Source of the DNA: Sipunculus nudus
Lineage: Eukaryota > Annelida > Sipuncula > Golfingiida > Sipunculidae
DNA: 64,000 bases
Reading direction: 5' to 3'
NCBI GenBank assembly: GCA_026874595.1
Contig: CM049317.1
Span: 60,360,618-60,424,617 of the forward strand
Position 1 is the first letter of the stretch. The number at the start of each line of letters is the position of its first letter. Positions 26,201-40,014 of the stretch are shown here, in pieces. A program made the translations under genes and the position numbers. The notes beneath the pieces are model-generated. The model had not been told where the DNA came from. It saw nothing but the letters and a program-made list of their open reading frames with translations, and did not search any database.

Positions 26201-29200
26201 GTGCATTTAATGATTGTATCAAAAACAATCATAAAAAAGTAATAAACAATTTTTGTATCTTTATTGAAAATTCAGCCAGCGGTAACAATTATAAATATAA
26301 AGTCGACCACCAGCTGCCGTTGAGATACCGTATATCCTCTGACCGTGTGATTTTTTGATCGTTGGAATCATGAATTCGTGGATTATCTTGATCCACGAAA
26401 ACCACGAAAATAAAATCCCAACTAATATTTCTGAATCTACAGTATGTATAAATATTAGGGCTGTATCAATGTACTGAGATATTGATACATATCAATTATA
26501 CACACTGATATATGGTTACTGATACGCTATACATCCTGTATCATCATATCGATGTAACACAAAAACATCTCACAAATATAGAAACAAGTCATTCACCCCT
26601 AGTGTGAACTATAAGCTGAGTTATTAAAAAAACATATGCTGCTTTTGATTTCTTATATTGACCTTTAAACTCTTAAATAAAATCACCTGTAGTCAAATGA
26701 TTGACCAGATGAGGAATGTATATACATTTCTTGGTGCTCCCACGACAACAATAGATTAATATTAGTCTTTGTTTATTTGTTTATATACAGTTTGTACCAG
26801 ACCAGGCTGTCCGATACCCAGCCCTAATAATAATGCACATTTTAGTTTATGAGAGATGACCATGTGCATGATGTTATAATTGTACTTGTTCCCAGGTACT
26901 TACATACAAATATTATTGTATTCTATGGCTTTTCCTGTTATTGTTTAATACACTATGTGAAGTGATTATTTGTATGTATCTCTTTTCAGTCAAAACATCA
27001 TTGGTGTGGTGTGACACAATATTCAACAACTCTGTGCCTCAGATATGTCCCCTTATTTAGTCTTAGTTTCACTATAGCTTTATTTTATTCTCTTTTCAGC
27101 CAAAACATCATGGTATGGTGTGACAGATGTTCGTTGGTTCTGGGAGTACATAAAGATAGCGTGCAAGAAAGTATCTCACAACTGTGTGCCTAGCATCGAG
27201 TCTATAGCCAATGTTAAAACCCCCAGAGGCAAGGTATTCATAAATTATCAATTATTATTTGTTGCATTTATCAATTATTAATAATTCACCAGAGTCACCT
27301 GGGGCAGATCCAGGATTTAGGAAAAGAGGGGGGGGGGGGGGTGGTCCATCCCAGGAGGACTAGTGAAAATCCTTAAAAAAAGATCCAAAGGGCCGGAAAA
27401 GGGGGGTGGGGGTGGGGGGTCCAGGCTGCAAAGTTTGGTCTGAAACCCTTAAAAAAGGTTGCTTCAGATGAAAAAGGTTAAAGATTTAATCTAGTTGGAT
27501 ACAAGGATATTTTCTGCAGTTTATTTTACTGTCCCAGTGTAGTATTAGGAAGTTGATGGTAGGAGAAACTTAGGTACTGCTAATAGTAAGATAATTTAAG
27601 GTTATATTAAGGGTGATAGGTAGAGATATGTGGTTAACAGTGATTAATAGTAAGGTAAAGCCTGTTGGGCTTTTATGCCTGAGCCTACTGGCTCAACAGG
27701 CTGGAGCTTATCAAAGTTTCTGTAGCATGAAGTGACTCAGGAGTTAAACACCCACTATACTGGTCCATCACAGGTTACCTTCCCAGTATCCCCATTTGTA
27801 TTTCTGGGTGACAAGAGGCACACTTTCACCAAGGGTCCTTGCATGGTGGGGGTTTGACTGGGATTTGAACTTGTGACCTCTTGATCATGAGTCTGGCACC
27901 TTAACCATGAGACCCCCCCCCCAGTAGAGTGACAGGTAGAAGAGTGACAGGTGGTAATATATGGTAAACTAGTGATTTATAGTAATGATTCTAAGTAACT
28001 GCAGGACCCGGAGAAAATTGTAACTTGTAATACACCTAGCTACTGCATAACAAATCATGCCTTGTGTAACATAACAACTTAGTCATGTTGTTAAAAAATG
28101 AAAGAATTGCTCTGTTCAGTTTATTTGTGTACATGCCTGTCATTTAAATTTTTTGTCCCCTGCTCCGCGGATTCAGGGGACTTTGATTTGGGGTTGTCTG
28201 TCTGCCTGTCTCTCTGTCCGTCTGTCAGGTTTTTTCACTTCTGTGTGATAACTTTCCTAAATTTTATCCGATTTTATTCAAATTTGGGTCAGTGATTGCT
28301 CTCATGCATACCTTGGTTGGGATTGGTTTTGGATTGTCTTTCTGAAAAATAATTCTCTCCAGCTAAAAAACAATTTGATCAAATTTTGGTCCTATTTCTC
28401 AATGTGTTTTAGTTTTTAACTCAGCTGACTGTAAGTCAGCTGTGGTATAGGAATGGCGCTTTGTCCGTCGTCTGTCCGACCGGCCGTTAGCAGAGCACAA
28501 ATCGTAACTGCTGGTCCTAGAAACTTTTTTAGTGAACATCCAAAGAGGTCAATTAAAAATCTCCTTGGAAACCTGAAATTAGGTCACTGTGACCTATATC
28601 CTCCAAGCTATGGGGCTTGAAAGTACCCCCCTGAATAATCAAAAATATAATACAAAACCTCCAATATCTTGATAATTAATGCATGGATTGTCATGAATCT
28701 TGCCTTGAATATTGACCATGACTAGTTTTGTCAGTTCCCAAATAGTGGTGGCACCACCTGTATTTTTTGTTATTTTAACGAATATTTTTCTATTTTTTAC
28801 TATAAAATGACAACAATCTTCTCAGTTTCTAAGCTGTAATTACATCTTGTGTCCCAAAACCTGGTGTGTTTATTGATCACAAGTGGATGCCATATAGTTA
28901 TCCTCTGTCTGTCTGTCTGTTTTTCTGTCTGTCTGTCCATATGTCCATCCACACAAATTTGTTTCCAGATGATAACTCCAGGTTGTATTGACACATGGAT
29001 CTCAAACTTGACTTACGTATGGCCCACCACTAAAGCAAGAACCTATATGATTTTGGGGTCACGAGGTCAAAGGTCAAGGTCACAGGACTCTCTTATTTAA
29101 AAAGATTATGGCTGCATTTTAAGCCAACCTTTTCATCCTAAATTTTCCATTTTGCGCATTTAGCTGACTTCCTAGTATGGGGAGAGCATAAATGAATTTG

Positions 29201-32200
29201 GGGTCACATGGTCAAAGGTCAAGGTCACAGGGGCCATCTGTTCACAAATTACTTTCCAGATGATAACTCCAGTTTAGTTTGACATATCAATTGGTTTCAA
29301 ACTTAACTTTTATATTTTTTATAAGCCAAACTTTTCATGGCAAACCTTGCATCTTCAAGATATTGCTAACTTGCCAACAGGAGAAGATTCTGTTCAATTT
29401 TGGGGTATGAGGTCAAAGGTCAAGGTCACAGTACCCACTTATTATGAAAGATTGTGGATGCATTTTAAGCCAAACTTTTCATCCCAAACCTTCCATCTTG
29501 CGCATATAGCTGAGCTGCCAATAGGGGAAGAACCTGATTGATTTGGGGGGTCACAAGGTCAAAGGTCATGGTCACAGGGGCCCATCTGTCCACATATTTG
29601 TTTCTGGATGATAACTCCAGTTTGGATTGACATATTGGTTTCAATTTTGACTTATATATGACCCACCAATAATGTAAGAACTTTTTTGATTTTGGGGTCA
29701 TAAGGCCAAAGGTCAAGGTCACAGGGCCCACTTCTTTAAAAAGATTGTTGTTGTATTTTTAGCCAAACTTTCTGTCCCAAACCATCTATCTTATTGATGT
29801 TGCTCACCTGCCAATAGAGGAAGTACCTTATGGATTTTATTGGTCACAAGGTCAAAGGTCAAGGTCATGGGGCCATCTATCCACATATTAGTTTCCAGAT
29901 GATAACAACAGTTTGGTTTGAAATATTGGTTTCATACTTGAGTTATATATGGCCCACCACTAAAGTAAGAACTGTTGATTCTGGGTCATGAGATATAAAG
30001 GTCAGGGTCACAGGACCCACTACTGTAGAAAGATTGTGGATGCATTTTAAACCAAACCTTTTATCTCAATCCTTCCATTATCGACATATGGTGCACCTGC
30101 CAATAGGGGAAGTTTCCTCTTGATTTTTGGGTCACAGTTCAAAGGTTAAGGTCATAGGGCCCATCCATTCACCAATTAGTTTATGGATGATAACTCCAGT
30201 TTGGGTGAGAGGTTGGCTTCAAACAGATAACAGGACCAATATTTTCGAAAACCTCATAAACATATATCCTTATAGACAAATGCAGCTGAGCTTCGAGACC
30301 CATGGGTCCCTAGTTATGTTTACCTGCAGATGTCTCCACATGTCAGAGTGGATCTGTTTAAGTGTTCATGTGCCCTCAAGATTTTCTCCACATGTCATAA
30401 TTTTGGTTGCTTATCAAGCATAAAAGACAACAAGAGCCAAAAGTGGGGGGGGGGGGGAGACATCAATCCCACAAATTTGCTTGTTTTAACATTGTCTTCT
30501 AACATTACCTACAGTTTGTTTAAGATTTGTTTATTTCCTGATGTAGAAATATTTCAATGTTTTTTATATAGTATGAAGAGAAAATAATTTGATAGGTTGA
30601 TATCTTTAATGGTCATTCATATAATCTGTATGTTGTTATATTTCTGTTTCATCACTTTTCTGACCTTTGTAATGTCATTGTCATTAATCCACAGGGCCGC
30701 GCTTGGTTACGGATGGCCTTAATGGAGAAAAGACTTTCTGATTATCTCACTGCTGCTACACAACAGAAGGAGCTCACCAGGTAAATAACAGTTATCTGTT
30801 GAAACATACCCAAGATATTTCATATTATTTCTTTAGTCCATTTCAATTTGATACAAGGGGCTAGGTTTTACTGATACATGTATTTATTTGTCCCCCCCCC
30901 CTCCAGGGGAGACATGTTGTCTTCAATGACATCATGTCGTCTGTCCTTGTCATCAGTCTTCATCTGTAGGATATCTTGTGAACTCAATAACTTTTGAAGG
31001 GCTGTATATTTTTTCCTGAAATTTGAAAATTGTTTCTACCAAAATCTCTGACAAGTTTGATGACTGATGACCTTGAACTTCATCTTCAAGGTCAGATCTG
31101 CCAAAATGTAAAATTTTTGTGAACCCCATAACTTTTAGGTTTTTTATATTTTGTCCTAAAATTTGGTACACAACTTGTTACAACTAAGTTTTTGAATAAG
31201 CACCAAAACCAGGGACCTTGACCAGGATCTTTAATGTCAAATAAGCCGAATTATAGTGAACACAGTAACTTAGGAAGTATTGCATATTTTTCCCTTAGAT
31301 TCGACACACAAATTGTTTCCACTGAGTTCTCAGAATAGTATGGGTACTTATGACCTTGACCTTCAAGGTCAAATCTGCACAATTCTAGGATTATTGTGAC
31401 ACCTATAACTTTTGAAGTACTTTAAATTTTTTCTATAATTTGACACACCAGTTTTTTCGGCCAAAATTTCAGAGAAATTCAAAAACTGGTGACCTTCACC
31501 TTGATCATCAAGGTCAAATCTGCTGAAATGTAGAATTATTATTTTGAAATAGTCCATATTTTTACCCCTAATTTTTTAGGATAGCCCACAATGGGGGTTG
31601 GGGGGGGGGAGAGACAAATTCTTTTTTTGCAGACCAAAATTAATTAATTTTTAATAATTAATTAATTTTGATTAAATTTTGTACAATAGGTCACAAATGA
31701 TTATGTATGGTCATACATATAGGTCATATTATCTAGAAAACAACATTCCAAGCCTGTGAGCGACGCAAGGAAGACAGGACATAAAGGAGCAAACAGCACC
31801 AAAATTGAATCTTGAGTGTCCGCTTCCTTTCAGATTGACTGTAAACATTAAAAATCAGCCACCTTTCTTCCAACAGTTACCACAGGTACCATATTAACAA
31901 CTGATGACACATATGCTTATCATTATAGTTATTATGATTTACATAGGCATAACATGAAAACTTATGGGTTACATCTATTGTTACTTAATATGCTATTAAT
32001 ACCGCTTGAGTTTGGCTGTGTAGATCAGATATTTATCAAAATCTAATGGATAATTTATACTTTAGCTTAGACAAAGTTCATATTACCCTTGAGTTCCATT
32101 TAGAGCCCGGAGCCGAGTTAGCCACACAAATGCGACTGGCTTGGACAAAAAGATGGCTGACTTTAGTGGTAAGCTGAGTTTGGTGGCTATATAGACTCAG

Positions 32201-35200
32201 CTTGCAAATTGTCAGCTGGCTTAAACTGACCTGAAAGCCTGTTCACTTGACAATGTTACAAAGTGTCCATTTTATCTTAACAAGTTATCTATATTACATG
32301 TGACATATTGCATCCATTTTACATATAAATAGTTTGTGATTAAATATTGAGTATAATTTACCCTGATGGTTTCATAAGCCAACATTTTCATACTTCAACA
32401 ATCACACCATTTCCTTTCAGTGACAAGAAACAAAATATAAAAGCTGAACATTTGTTTCGGGCATTTTTAATTGTAAAAGACTTGTCTTTTTGTGATTAGT
32501 TTTCTTAAGCCAAACTGAGCTGCACAAAATCGGTTCACTTTGGCTTACTGAAATATTGGCGGCCCCTCCTGATAAACTTGGCTGGCTCCGCTTAATCTTA
32601 ACTTGACTGGCATTGGTGCAAAATGGCAGCGGCGTGGACTCTAGTTCCACTGGTTCTCAGTGATCGTTACAGGATGCTATTCTACTATAATATGCTGATG
32701 AAGGCATAGTCATCCGCAGAGCCTTCTCCTTGGTTTCATTTCTGAAGATTAGTGTTAGCCCGGGAGTCACTTACCAATCAGAATTGATCATGACATCGTA
32801 TCAACAACCGATGATTGATTATTAGTTGATTTTAAGAAGTGTTGGGAATCAGTTGTAATTTCATGATCAGTCATCAGTAAAACTGGAATTTGAAATTTCT
32901 GATCAAATATTGACATGTACATCCTCTCAATTGATGTATAGACCTAATAGTGGCTTATATATTTAATAACTCTACAACCTACATATGTATAAAATGAACT
33001 AAGGGTGAAAATCTATAAGAAGATTATTCTAAACAGATTGTTCTAAAGTTTGTTTGCCTAAATTTTATGAAAGCCTAACCTTTGTGGAAAAAAATCTTTA
33101 ATCAATTATGTCAATGCAAGATCAATCATCGGATCGTCTGCATCAGCCGACTTTTAATCCATTATTATGGATCATCATTCCCAACACTACTGAAAACATG
33201 AGTCTTATGGCAACTGAACTAAATTCCTACCTAGAGACTGTCCTTGCATGGAGTACTTTCCTGTCATATTTTCATCACCTCATCATCAGGGTTGGGGTAA
33301 TTGTAATCGATTACATTTTAAAATGTAATTGTAAGACCAAAAAAAGCGGTATGGTTCTCAGGCACTTTTTTCCAGAAATCAGTGCAGGCAGGCGATTTCT
33401 TTATTTACTTTTTTTTTGTATGTTTTGATAAAAATGTCATATGATCACCGAAAATCATGATAATAACAGAAATTTGTTGCTAAACAGGTAGAACCACTAC
33501 ACAACAAAGGAAATCTTATCATAATTGAATTATTTTATCTTCTTAAAAAATGAATAACAATTACAAATAACAATTTTTCATGCAGGGGGTTAAAATTGAC
33601 AGGGGTGGTGCCTGAGAACCATACCTTTTTTTTATGCCTATTTGCTATTGATGACATTTGGTTTTAGAGCAAAGTAATTGTAATCATAATAAATTACATG
33701 GAAAAAGTAATCGTCTCATAGATCACTCTAATTACTTTTCACTATTTCTCTCTAAATTGGGTGTATTTATGTATAGTGTATATCACTTAAAACTATAAAG
33801 TAGATAATAAAATTAAATATGGCCATCATAACTTTATTAAAAACTATGGGTAAGGTCTCACTATAACTTTCTTAGCTATACTCCCTTATCATACTCTGAC
33901 CTTTTCCGACCCTGACTGAAAAATTTCAAAACCACTCATGGGAGTTGCCATTTTTTGTATAGACTAAAAAGTAGAAGATGCACAATGCATGTCAAAGTTA
34001 AGGGTATACTACTAGTTTACCATAATATATAGAATTATTCTTTCTTGTCTAAATGATTACAGGTCATTTTACCTACCAGGATCACTGCTGTTGGGGGATG
34101 AAGCTGGCATTGTTGTCGGGAATCTGATTGGTCTAAATGCCTTGGACTTCAGGTATAAATAAACATTTCAACTTTAGTATGATACTCAATATACTGTGGT
34201 TGGCTTTATTTTCGCAAGGCTGAAATTTCGCAATTTCTTCATTTTGAACGTTTCGCGAGGGTTTCATATTCGCGATTGCATCAGAACCTGTAAAATCTTA
34301 GTTTTATTACGTAAACATAATTGTGAGCTGTTTCTGTATTAATGAGAATTTTCTCTGTTAAAGTTTATACGCCAGAGTAAGCCGACTGAAAATATTCCCT
34401 TATTGGGCCTATTATCGCCCAAACCCGCCTCATTCCCGTGTATCTAGGTCACACTTCTGTTTCCTGTAATCACTTTTTTCTTCTCGCGTCCGCCATGATG
34501 GACGTGTAATCGCGCTCTGCGCGATTCGTCCACTGTTTTGGTTTGTACAGTTGAGTTTGCCAACTGAATTGTAAGTAGTGATTCTTTTTCCCTTCCCGCC
34601 ATGGAGACCCCTCTTATTGTGCTACTTGTGGTTAATTAATCCCCACTTGGGATTCTCACCCCACTTGTTTCACCTGCTGTTCCCACAATGACATTTGCCG
34701 GGGCCCTGCAGATCCCTGCTACTATTGTCAGACCTGATCGTCTGACAAATGGGCCATGTTCCATGCCTGGTCCCATTCCCCAGTTGTAGGGGTTCCCCGT
34801 TCACGGGGACTTTATCTGGTCCCGTTGTGACCACACGGGGGGGGGGGGATCCTACCATGGGTGGACGCAACACATCCGTGTTACGTTCCCCATCCATTCC
34901 ACCCTGTGAAGTTACTTCCCCGGTAGTTCTACCGCTAAATATTTTTACTATCATTTCCCGTAAGCGGAAGTCCTCCCCTGTTCACTCGGCTTCACATTAG
35001 GACCCCAGTCCGCTTATTCCAATTTGAGTAAACTCTCAAGTGTTTGCTCTTCACTGATGTCGGCTCTAGACGATTTGTCTAGACCCGCGTCCATTCGTCA
35101 GGTTGCCTCACCACCCCCGTTTTCTCACCTAGACCGCTGCCCTCCCGCTGGCCCTGCTGGCGTCCTTCCTTGTCTACGGAGCCGGCTGTTGCTGTCACGC

Positions 35201-38200
35201 TGGATACCTTGGGGCTTCATAGAGCTGAGTTAGGTATTTCCGGCCCTCCTGCTTCCACTTTATTTCAGCCGCCCTCGCTTCCTGTGATTCCGGCTGCTCC
35301 GGCGGGCTGTTCTGCAATCCTGGCTGGCCGTCCACATCTTTGTTTCAGACTCCGGCTGCTGAGCCACCTGCGAGCTGGTTCCTGTGGCTTCTCGGCCCGA
35401 TCCTGCCCCTGGCCGACCGCGGCTTCTTCTTTTTCAGCCTCCGGTCGTTCCGGCGCCCTGGGATTCATTGGTTCCCGCTTCAAGGGGTTCTCAGGCTTCA
35501 CCTTCAGCTTCTGCTGCCGATCCCACCCTGGCTACAGCCCAGTGGTCAGTGATCGGGCTCCAGCGCCAGGATTGGCTTGCGCGCAAACCTGCGCTGCTGG
35601 ACCTAGTTGCTACCTCCAAGCAGGAGACGCAACCAGACAGTCCTAAGTTCCGTCGGCTACGGCCTTGGACTTCCCCAGTGTTGGCGTCCGGTTTCTAATT
35701 GATTCCGGCCGCCCTTCATTCGCCTTCCTCCACACGGCAGGTTTATATGGACTTCAGCGTTATTATGGTTGAACTTTAAGGAGAACGCCACGCCGCCGTC
35801 TCAGGGTCGATCTCGACCACTACCAGGGTCCTGGTACCACCCAGGTCTAATAAGGCTTGGTCCCCCGGCACCCTCTGGACCTCCCGAGGGTACTGGGCTT
35901 CATATTTTGATCGTTTGATCCCTTTTCCGGATCATCAGGCCGTTCCTTAGGCACTCATGCGTCTAGAGTCTGGGCTGGAATAAACATTCGCGGATGGGAA
36001 TCCCTTCAGTTCTTCATCTGTACCGACCATTCACTGTCGGATTTAGAGGGGCTCGGCCGTCCGGCGGCGGGGTTGGTGACTGATTTCCACTAACCTCCTC
36101 GCCGGCTCAATGGATCACAACTGACCACACTACATGATATCTGTCAGGCGTCAGCCAATGACTGTGCTGACCACCGGCAGGTTGATTGGCATATTGTAGA
36201 TCTTGTATTTTACTGCACCTCTCGGCCTGTATCCATTCATTAAGTACCTTGAAACCCGAACTCCAGCTGAATTGGCTGAGCTTTACGCTCCACCTTTTCT
36301 GGGGTATCTTCTGTTTGGCCACCACCTTAGGCCCCTCTTAGACCGTGCTTTGGATCGTTCTAGCCGGCCCGCCCGCTCCCGTTCTGCAACTCCTCCTCCA
36401 CGCCCATCTTCCCACATTCTGCGGTCGCGGCCTTCCTGTATGGCCCTCTCATCAGCTCGTCGGGCCCCCGCTCCATCGTCCCGTCCTTCCGGCCGAACCA
36501 GTCGTGCCCAGCCTTTTCCCGGTTGTTCCTCGGGCCAAGGTTTGACCCAGAATTGTCTCATTAGGTCCGGTTGCCGCTCTTCTAAGCGCCCCCTTTTCCT
36601 GCTTGGGCGGGCATCCCGTCCCATCATTTAATTCTTAGCACATTCAAGTTCAGGTTCCGTTTTCTGTTTTTGCACGATCCTCCTGTCACCCTGCACCCCT
36701 TCTACCCTCAGTCTTACACCGATCCGATCAAACGTCTCGCGTTGGAGGAGGCCATTCAGTCTCTGCTCGACCAGGGGGCGATTCTCGAGGTTCCTCCTTC
36801 CACCCGGGGGTTTTCCTCTCCTTTTTGCTGGTTCAGAGACCGCACGATCCTCCTGTCACCCTGCACCCCTTCTACCCTCAGTCTTACACCGATCCGATCA
36901 AAAGTCTCGCGTTGGAGGAGGCCATTCAGTCTCTGCTCGACCAGGGGGCGATTCTCGAGGTTCCTCCTTCCACCCGGGGGTTTTCCTCTCCTTTTTGCTG
37001 GTTCAGAGACCGCACGGACGGGGGCGCCCGATTAACAATCTCAAGCGCTTCTATTCGGTCATTAACTCACCGCCCTTTCGCATGTTCAATATTCATGCGG
37101 TTCTCCACCTTATCAGTCAGAAGGATTGGGCGTTCAAAATATGACCTTTCGGATAAATATTGTCACATTTCGATCCATCTGTCGTCCCTACCGTTTCTTC
37201 GGTTCACCTACCAGAACAGCGTGTATAAATTACGTGCCCTTCCATTCGGGATCAATGTGGGCCCTAGATTTTCCGCTGCAGGGAATAGAGAAGTCGTTCA
37301 CACGGTCACTCATTACCTCTGCTCCCAGTGCCTATCTGCATGTGCTTCCTCACCTAGCCGATTGGCTTGTCCATGCGGCCGCCCGCTCTTTCTTACTGGC
37401 GCACCGCTCCCGGGTTCTCGATTACTCAGGAACCTTGGCTTTCTTGTCAATACAGAGAAGTCCCAGCTCACTCCCACCCCGTTCTTACAGTTTCTGGGTG
37501 TGACTCTCGATTTTACGTCAGGGACTGTGTCTCTACCGCGCATTTGCTCTAAAGCTCAGGACGCAGATTTGTTCCTTTCTTGCGTCTGGCCATTTCGATT
37601 CTCGTGCCGCTGCTTCTCTTCACGGCACTCTCAACTGGGCCGCCGATTTCGTTCTGTTCGGTCGGTTATATTCCATCCGGTTCAGCCTCTCCTGCGCGCT
37701 CACGGCCTTCTCCATCTCCATTCGGTTCGTTCTGTGGTCCTCCCGTTTCCACTCGTGGCGGACCCTTCGCCCCTGGCTGGACCTTCCTTTCTCCATCAGG
37801 GAGTTCCTTTCTCTCAGGAGATTGATTGTACGGTATTCACCGGCTCATCTCTCCTCAGTTGGGGTGCCATCTGGCAGATCTCCGCGCCTCGGGCGTCTGG
37901 TCCCCGTCGGCACGCCCCCTCATATCAATGTCCTCGACCTTCGCGTTGTCCGTCGCGCAGTCTCCCGTTGGTCCCCACCGCTTACTTGGCCGTCACATAC
38001 TCGTCGTGACCAACCCCTCCACGGTGGTGGCATTAATAAACAGGCAGGGCGGTACTCGGTCTCCCTCACTGATGCAGGTGACCTACCTCTTGTTCAATCT
38101 ATGTATCACGCTACGGGACTTAGTCCGTGGGTCTCATCTTCCGGGCGTATTGAACTTCCTAACAGTCGCCCCGTGTCTCTACCACCGCCAGTCGTCCTTC

Positions 38201-39983
38201 CGCTCTCCGTACTTCAGTGTCTCTTCACTCGACTGGGGCCTCCGGATATCGATCTATTCGATTTCCCCTCCCCCCAGTCCTCCTTCCTTTCTACGTCGCC
38301 CTTGCGACCGTCTCCCCGACCTCCAGCCATCCGTTTGGTCTCATAGGTTCTCTACGTGTTTCCGGTGCCCCGTCTCATCCGTCGTATCCTCCTCCGTCTG
38401 TCCCTTATGACCCAGACAGATCTCCTCCTCATCCTCCCATTCATCCTGCAGTTCCCTGGTTTCCAGGGAACGCTCACTTTTCTCACGACCACCGCTTCTT
38501 CTAATACTCCGGATCGATCTCCTGTTGTTCCCACGTACCCGTCGTCCAATTCGGTCATGTCCTCTGTGCACCTGCGTACTCTCATCAGTCATCTCCAGGA
38601 TCAGGACCTTTCGAGTCCAGCTGCTCTCCTTGCCTCGGCTCCACGTCGCCGTTCTTTGGACCGCATCTATGACTCCTGGTGACGTCTCTTCACTGGTAGG
38701 GCATCTGACCCCGGAATCTCCTTTAGATTCATCGATTGCGGCGATTTTGGAATTCTTCGTTTATTCCTACAGGATAAACATTTATCCTAACAGTCTCTTT
38801 GTGGCTATCGAGCCGCCCTGCTGTCAGTCCTCTGTCTGCAGAGTCCAGATTGTGTCCTCCGTCATCCGTTTTATCATGGGGGTACATGGCCGCGCTTCTC
38901 GTCCTCGTTACGTCACTACTTCCTGGCGTCTGGACGTTGTCTTACTTCACCCCCGCGGACCCCCTTCGGTACCGCTTCGTTCGGCGCATCTTCTGCATTT
39001 GTCTCGGACAACAGTTTCCTCCTTGCTCTTGCCTCTGCTGGTCGCCGCTCTGAGCTTCATGCCCTACAGACTTTATAAGAGGAACCATCATTCGATGATC
39101 CTCTGTTAACCTAGCACGTTCCGGCCCTCCCTATCGGACAGTACCGTTACAGGACTACCATTTGCCCTGTTTGTGCTTTACGTTACTATCTTAAAGCTAC
39201 TCATTCAAAGAGGGGGGCACAAGAAGTTGTTTATTTCAACGAAAGTCACTACTTCAACCAAAGAAATTAGCCCTATCACCATTAGTTCCTGGCTAAAAGC
39301 TACCATTGTCTCAGCATATGAATCAGCTTCTCCATCAACCTTAGACCAGCTTCACGTCAAAGCTCATGACATCAGGGCCCTTTCTACATCATTGGGCCAT
39401 TTATCAGGGATATCCCAAAACCAACTGGTCAAGAAGGCTATTGGAAGTTGCCTTCTCCATTCACCTGCTTATATCTCAAGGATGTCAAATTACAAGCTTC
39501 AGGCCTCTATTCCTTAGGCCCTGTGATTACGGCGGGTGAGGTCCTACAATTCTCCAGTCCGTCCTCACCTCCTGCATCTGTTCCTGCAACGACGTCTTCG
39601 GCTGCTCCATCACTGCTGTGATGTTCTCCTAATTTGTCTTTCCAGGTAGGTATCCCCTCCCCAAGGTTTATCTGTTATATTCTCATTAATACAGAAACAG
39701 CTCACAATTATGTTTACGTAATAAAATCCCCCCATTCCCTCCCTGTGAATGGTGGTTTTGTTAGTAAACTGTTGTGAGCTTTTCTGTATTACAAACAACG
39801 CTCCCTCCCAGTCCACTTCATTCCGCCATCGAAAAAAGTGATTACAGGAAACGGAAGTGTGACCTAGATACACGGGAACGAGGCGGGTTTGGGCGATAAT
39901 AGGCCCAATAAGGGAAAATTTTTTGGTTGGCTTACTCTGGCGTATAAACTTTAACAGAGAAAATTCTCATTAATACAGAATGC

Positions 39984-40014
<31 letters not shown>

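Larger units (their letters stand above)
34301..39980 (+). mobile_element. DIRS-type tyrosine-recombinase retrotransposon, decayed
   Basis: The structure fits DIRS. The left end 34335-34478 is repeated in inverse at 39835-39980. A separate internal block at 39681-39727 is the reverse complement of the extreme left end (34302-34347), like the internal complementary region of DIRS. Between them, in order on the plus strand, lie a gag-like Pro/Ser/Arg-rich region, reverse transcriptase, RNase H and tyrosine recombinase, all broken by frameshifts and stops. GC- and CpG-rich against the host. It ends beside a 29-base G tract. Same orientation as RUNDC3, within its intron. Confidence 0.85.

Noticed and set aside
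28098-28295. Plus-strand frame with C-L-S-L-C-P-S-V
   Set aside because: Derived from the GTCT microsatellite-like tract.
29064-31515. CRISPR-like array of short direct repeats
   Set aside because: Spacing follows transposon monomers, spacers are themselves repeated, and the host is eukaryotic.
34670-35000. Open frames on both strands of the GC-rich block
   Set aside because: They lie inside the DIRS gag-like region; overlapping frames in GC-rich DNA are expected by chance.
38341-38592. Minus-strand charged frames of 77-83 codons
   Set aside because: Shadows of the DIRS plus-strand coding region.
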